DNA from: Marinifilum flexuosum
Lineage (GTDB): Bacteria > Bacteroidota > Bacteroidia > Bacteroidales > Marinifilaceae
Direction of reading: 5' to 3'
Assembly: GCF_003610555.1 (NCBI RefSeq)
Contig: NZ_RAPQ01000008.1
Location: 1,852,490-1,916,489, forward strand
DNA: 64,000 nt
Every line of letters begins with the position of its first letter. The stretch's first letter is position 1. Below, one piece after another: positions 61,399-64,000 of this stretch. Made by a program: the position numbers and the translations under genes. Under the pieces are notes generated by a model. The model did not search any database, was not told the DNA's origin, and worked only from the letters and a program-made list of their open reading frames with translations.

Positions 61399-61905
61399 TT
61401 AAAATAATTCGAATTGTTGTGAATCATTGCCCAAATCGATACCTTCTATTTGTAATAGTTTGGCTTTAATATCAAGTCCTCCGGCATAGCCAGTCAGTTT
61501 TCCATTTTTACCAATTACTCGGTGGCATGGAATGATTATTGGAATCGGGTTTTTTGAGTTGGCCATTCCAATTGCTCTGCATGCATTAGGTTTTTCAATG
61601 GCATTGGCTATGTCCTGGTACGATCTTATTTCGCCAAAAGGAATTTCTTCCAATTGTTTCCAAATTTGTTTTTGAAAAACCGTTCCATCTGGATCCAATT
61701 GTAATTCAAATTGGACTAGATTACTATTGAAATAGGCAAGGAGTTGTTCTTTTGCCTGTGAAAGTTTCTCCGTACTTTGTTCCCAAGTGCTTGAAATTTC
61801 GAAAGCTTTGAATTGATCTTCAAAAAGAATCTTTTTCAAACCTTTATCGCTTGCCAAAAGTAACAGGTCTCCTATTGGAGTGTTGATGATATCGAAATAG
61901 AGCAT
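61399..61905 (-). CDS. ogt: Methylated-DNA-protein cysteine methyltransferase
   Basis: 168 residues with the active-site motif IPCHRVIG (C127) and the RAIGMANSKNP helix (arginine finger). It removes alkyl groups from O6-alkylguanine in DNA by transfer to its own cysteine. Lacks the Ada regulatory domain. First of a run of minus-strand genes to 63310, with 18-bp gap to tcdA. Confidence 0.95.
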   Translation of the reverse strand: MLYFDIINTPIGDLLLLASDKGLKKILFEDQFKAFEISSTWEQSTEKLSQAKEQLLAYFNSNLVQFELQLDPDGTVFQKQIWKQLEEIPFGEIRSYQDIANAIEKPNACRAIGMANSKNPIPIIIPCHRVIGKNGKLTGYAGGLDIKAKLLQIEGIDLGNDSQQFELF

Positions 61906-61923
61906 ATGCTTTAATCTATGAAT

Positions 61924-62646
61924 TTAAGATTCAGCCAATAAACCTTTAATTACTACTGATGAAATAAAACAACCAAACAATGGAGGCATATAAGAGATAG
62001 TTCCTACATTTGATTTTTTGTTTCTACTTTCATCCAGAATTACTGCATCTTTGGAGACATCTTCAGGAGAGAACACTACTTGTACTCCTTTATATACGCC
62101 TAGTTTATGAAGGCGTTTTCTTAGCATGCGTGCCAATTTGCAATTGTAGGATTTGGAAATGTCGGCAATTTGAATCTTACTTGGATCTGTTTTACCGCCA
62201 GCACCCATTGCACTTACAATTTTTAAATTGTATTGCAGACTATGGTAGATCAAGAAAATTTTTGGAGCCAGTGTATCAATGGCATCAACTACATAATCGT
62301 ATTCCTCTTCCTTTAATACTTCAATCATTCTTTCATCTTTAAGATATTCATTAAGAATCCTTAAGTCCAAATTAGGATTGATATCTAAAAGACGAGCTCC
62401 CATTACCTCTGCTTTGTCTTTGTTCACATTTGAGCTTGTTGCTGGTAATTGTCTGTTAATATTAGATGTGTCAATGGTATCTCCATCAACAATTGTCATT
62501 TTTCCTACTCCTGCACGACAAATCTGCTCTGCTGCATATGCTCCAACTCCGCCTAATCCAACTACAAGAACATGTGAATTCTTTAACTTTTCTAGTTTTT
62601 CACTTCCCAATAGCAGATTCGTTCTGCTCAACCACTCTTCACTCAT
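61924..62646 (-). CDS. tcdA: tRNA threonylcarbamoyladenosine dehydratase
   Basis: 240 residues with GLGGVGAYAAE (nucleotide loop), NRQLPATSSNV and the catalytic/ligand sites of the E1-like TcdA/CsdL group (VDAIDTLAPKIFLI). It cyclises t6A to ct6A in ANN-decoding tRNAs with ATP. Genes ogt, tcdA and tatD lie in one minus-strand run. Confidence 0.93.
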   Translation of the reverse strand: MSEEWLSRTNLLLGSEKLEKLKNSHVLVVGLGGVGAYAAEQICRAGVGKMTIVDGDTIDTSNINRQLPATSSNVNKDKAEVMGARLLDINPNLDLRILNEYLKDERMIEVLKEEEYDYVVDAIDTLAPKIFLIYHSLQYNLKIVSAMGAGGKTDPSKIQIADISKSYNCKLARMLRKRLHKLGVYKGVQVVFSPEDVSKDAVILDESRNKKSNVGTISYMPPLFGCFISSVVIKGLLAES

Positions 62647-62650
62647 ATTT

Positions 62651-63310
62651 TTAAAAACACTTTAGGTAATTTAATAGAATTTGTTCTTTTAAAACGTCAA
62701 TCTCAATTCCTTTAATTTCTGCTGCTTTTTGATAAATTTTTCTAATATCAATTTGTTTATCATCAGTTTCAAGAAATATTTTATCCAAAGGGATATCACG
62801 AAAAACGGTTTGAAGTTTTTCGTTTCTTAACAAGTTTTCTCCAAATGAAAGGAAAAATCCAAACTTTAATAAATCTTTTGCCAATTGTAAGCTTTTGTTA
62901 TAGCCATGAAAAACCCATGCAGTGCCAGTGTCGTTTTCTTGTTTAATCCTAAGCAGTTCTTCCTGAGATTTAACGCAGTGAATGATTACAGGTTTTTGTG
63001 TTAATTTGGCCAGTTGAACTTGGGCAGTAAAAAACTTCTCTTGAATCGAGAAATTAGTACCAATCAATTTATCAAGGCCAATTTCACCAATGGCAATACT
63101 ACTTTTATCAGCAGAAAAATCTTTTAAATGATTATCTATGGAATCGATCTCTAATTTCTCAATGTCCCAAGGATGAATTCCAATTGAATAGGCTTGATTC
63201 CTATCCAATTCATTTTTGTTTTCACTGATACTCCTATTCACAATAGAAAGTATTTCTGGATCAGAATCCGCTTGATGAGTATGAATATCTATGTAAGGAA
63301 TTGATGTCAT
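62651..63310 (-). CDS. TatD family metal-dependent hydrolase
   Basis: 219 residues. Metal ligands are partly kept: DIHTHQAD start, GIHPWDIE, AIGEIGLD and VIIHCVKSQEEL. Shorter than usual TatD (about 260) because the late VETDSP-type segment is weakly conserved (LETDDKQI). DNase/hydrolase role is inferred. Starts 4 bp upstream of tcdA. Confidence 0.9.
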   Translation of the reverse strand: MTSIPYIDIHTHQADSDPEILSIVNRSISENKNELDRNQAYSIGIHPWDIEKLEIDSIDNHLKDFSADKSSIAIGEIGLDKLIGTNFSIQEKFFTAQVQLAKLTQKPVIIHCVKSQEELLRIKQENDTGTAWVFHGYNKSLQLAKDLLKFGFFLSFGENLLRNEKLQTVFRDIPLDKIFLETDDKQIDIRKIYQKAAEIKGIEIDVLKEQILLNYLKCF

Positions 63311-63473
63311 ATTGATGATTTAATAAACGCAAAAATAAGAATATTGCATGGTAAGCCAAAGGGAAGAGAAAATGTGGTAAATAAAAATTTTAAATAAGCA
63401 TTTAATTATTTGAATGTTGCAATTACTTCTGCTTGCGATTCGTCAAAAATGTATGAAAAAATCACTGAAACCC

Positions 63474-63503
63474 TTGTTTAATGGTAGATTCTTGCTTACT
63501 TTG
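63474..63503 (+). promoter_or_regulatory. Promoter of the candidate ncRNA
   Basis: TTG (63474-63476) as -33 box, 20 bp spacer, then TACTTTG (63497-63503) as a -7 box one base short of the full consensus. Predicted start near 63510. Confidence 0.6.
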
Positions 63504-63509
63504 CAAGTA

Positions 63510-63722
63510 GAAACAGAACGTTCTTTACATACAAGATAAACGCATTCCGCATTAATTAGCGATTGTTAAACTCAACAGTTATCACATACCGAGAAAGCAA
63601 CATGCTTGCAAAAGCAGGCCCCAACCTTCGGGTTGCTTCGGCACAGGGGAAACTTGACCAAGCAGGCACTCAAATCCTGTCGTACAGGAGTTTAAAATCC
63701 CATTAATTAATGCGGTTTTTTT
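63510..63722 (+). ncRNA. Structured small RNA, possibly 6S-like (Bacteroidales-1 type)
   Basis: The ends form a stem CCGCATTAATTA (63547-63558) with TAATTAATGCGG (63704-63715) followed by seven T, so the RNA ends at its own terminator. The helix continues inward with GATT/AATC and TTAAACTC (63566-63573) with GAGTTTAA (63688-63695). The middle holds a UUCG-capped hairpin (CAACC-TTCG-GGTTG) and a CCTGT-CGT-ACAGG hairpin. Length about 210 nt and a strong promoter fit a 6S-like RNA, but I cannot prove the family. The reverse-strand reading frame at 63582-63827 is thus not called. Confidence 0.6.
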
Positions 63723-63740
63723 ATGCTTTTTTTCTAAAAG

Positions 63741-63772
63741 TTTTGAATAGTGGAAAGGTAGAAAAGTGGTGA
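63741..63772. repeat. Dispersed repeat, copy 2 (GAATAGTGGAAAGGTAGAAAAGT)
   Basis: TTGAATAGTGGAAAGGTAGA follows a terminator just as copy 1 at 29358, with which it shares most bases. Confidence 0.55.
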
Positions 63773-63837
63773 AAATTAATGGACAATACAATGATTCACT
63801 GATGCATCGTTTTAATTCCACATTCACAAAATAACAC

Positions 63838-63855
63838 TCCCTATAGCTATCGGGA
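63838..63855. repeat. Short intergenic palindrome TCCC-TATAGCTATC-GGGA
   Basis: An 18-bp imperfect palindrome; GCTATCGGGA-like strings recur between genes in this phylum (recall). Confidence 0.35.
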
Positions 63856-63859
63856 CACG

Positions 63860-63906
63860 AAAACTTTCATTTCTGTTGGTGATTCGTATTCCATCATGAA
63901 AGTTTT
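63860..63906 (-). terminator. Terminator of the partial gene at the right edge
   Basis: AAAACTTTCAT and ATGAAAGTTTT pair over 11 bp with a 25-nt loop; on the minus strand TTTTCG follows. Confidence 0.5.
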
Positions 63907-63916
63907 TATGGTTTTT

Positions 63917-64000
63917 CTATAAAGAACTGCTTTCCACCTGTTTTAATTTATAGCTGGTGCCTTTTTCTTCAAAATTGGGTTCCAATACTTCCCAACAGAT
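63917..64000 (-). CDS. C-terminal end of an unidentified protein (partial)
   Basis: A 27-residue open frame enters from the right edge on the minus strand and stops at TAG (63917-63919): it reads WEVLEPNFEEKGTSYKLKQV and ends ESSSL. A terminator-like hairpin follows. Too short for a family. Confidence 0.5.
   Translation of the reverse strand: MCWEVLEPNFEEKGTSYKLKQVESSSL

Noticed and set aside
63510-63722. tmRNA, RNase P RNA or SRP RNA
   Set aside because: No tRNA-like end or CCA, too short for RNase P, and the conserved SRP GGAAG-type loop is not found.
63582-63827. Minus-strand 81-codon frame
   Set aside because: Lies over the structured RNA and its terminator; composition is odd and no family fits. 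The RNA explains the sequence better.
1-64000. tRNA genes, rRNA genes, integrases
   Set aside because: None recognised by eye on either strand; a tRNAscan-SE run would settle the tRNA question.

Overview
The window reads as chromosome from a Bacteroidota bacterium, most likely a marine or sediment facultative anaerobe of the Marinilabiliales/Marinifilaceae kind (inferred from gene content, not from a marker gene). Evidence: low GC; Bacteroidota -7 promoter elements of the form TAnnTTTG; a secreted protein with a type IX (type B, gliding-motility-associated) sorting domain; an outer-membrane barrel end; RF3, SigZ, DUF4129/DUF4350/MoxR/DUF58 gene order; and flavodiiron, hemerythrin/PAS, DUF1858 and two-CW proteins that favour anaerobic or microaerobic life. 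I see no rRNA, tRNA, CRISPR array, prophage or complete insertion sequence.

Layout. 1-7.0 kb: barrel end, a flavodiiron O2/NO reductase behind a Crp/Fnr (HcpR-like) regulator, a two-gene ABC exporter, and a large T9SS-secreted Ig/PKD-like protein, all on the minus strand. 7.1-10.8 kb: a four-gene plus-strand operon (cytosolic solute-binding protein, UreG/HypB-like GTPase, permease-less ABC ATPase, zinc-ribbon protein) behind a Crp/Fnr-type dyad placed exactly as for a class II activated promoter. This is my best candidate for an undescribed system. 10.9-18.1 kb: GPP34-like protein, HD phosphohydrolase, a membrane-anchored MutS-like ATPase followed by a broken second copy of the HD gene end, a secreted transglutaminase-like/TPR protein and a class C serine hydrolase. 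18.1-23.8 kb: accessory region with a heptanucleotide microsatellite, intergenic repeats, a strikingly regular 21-bp array of at least 25 units, a SAP plus PD-(D/E)XK nuclease, a lipoprotein, a GNAT, a Crp-like regulator and a Gdx-type SMR exporter. 23.9-34.2 kb: DUF2784 protein, CPA2 antiporter with a coupled mini-ORF, a 155-bp MITE-like element, MATE exporter, Crp-like regulator with DUF1835 protein, two-CW protein, YibE/F, alkaline phosphatase, acyl-CoA ligase. 34.2-39.3 kb: a second, looser 21-bp array, PLP enzyme, phosphatase, HAD hydrolase, cyclophilin. 39.3-46.4 kb: six-gene operon SpoIIM - membrane protein - DUF4129 - DUF4350 - MoxR - DUF58, with a divergent RDD gene. 46.4-54.9 kb: Cys-rich protein, SigZ, TPR lipoprotein, LpxH-like phosphoesterase, glycosyltransferase, DUF438 sensor, thioesterase, RF3, YfcE-like phosphoesterase. 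55.2-59 kb: aconitase and citrate synthase operon. 59-64 kb: structured intergenic DNA, an NMO-like flavoprotein, Ogt, TcdA, TatD, a probable 6S-like ncRNA and the tail of another gene.

How the parts fit: the respiratory/nitrosative theme (flavodiiron protein, HcpR-like regulator, Crp-controlled operon, DUF438 hemerythrin protein) recurs, as do small Crp/Fnr paralogues placed next to exporter genes. Where in-frame starts conflicted I chose ATG codons consistent with homologous N-termini, signal peptides or the promoter position; these choices are stated per gene. Family names come from reading the protein sequences and memory of families; no database search was run.
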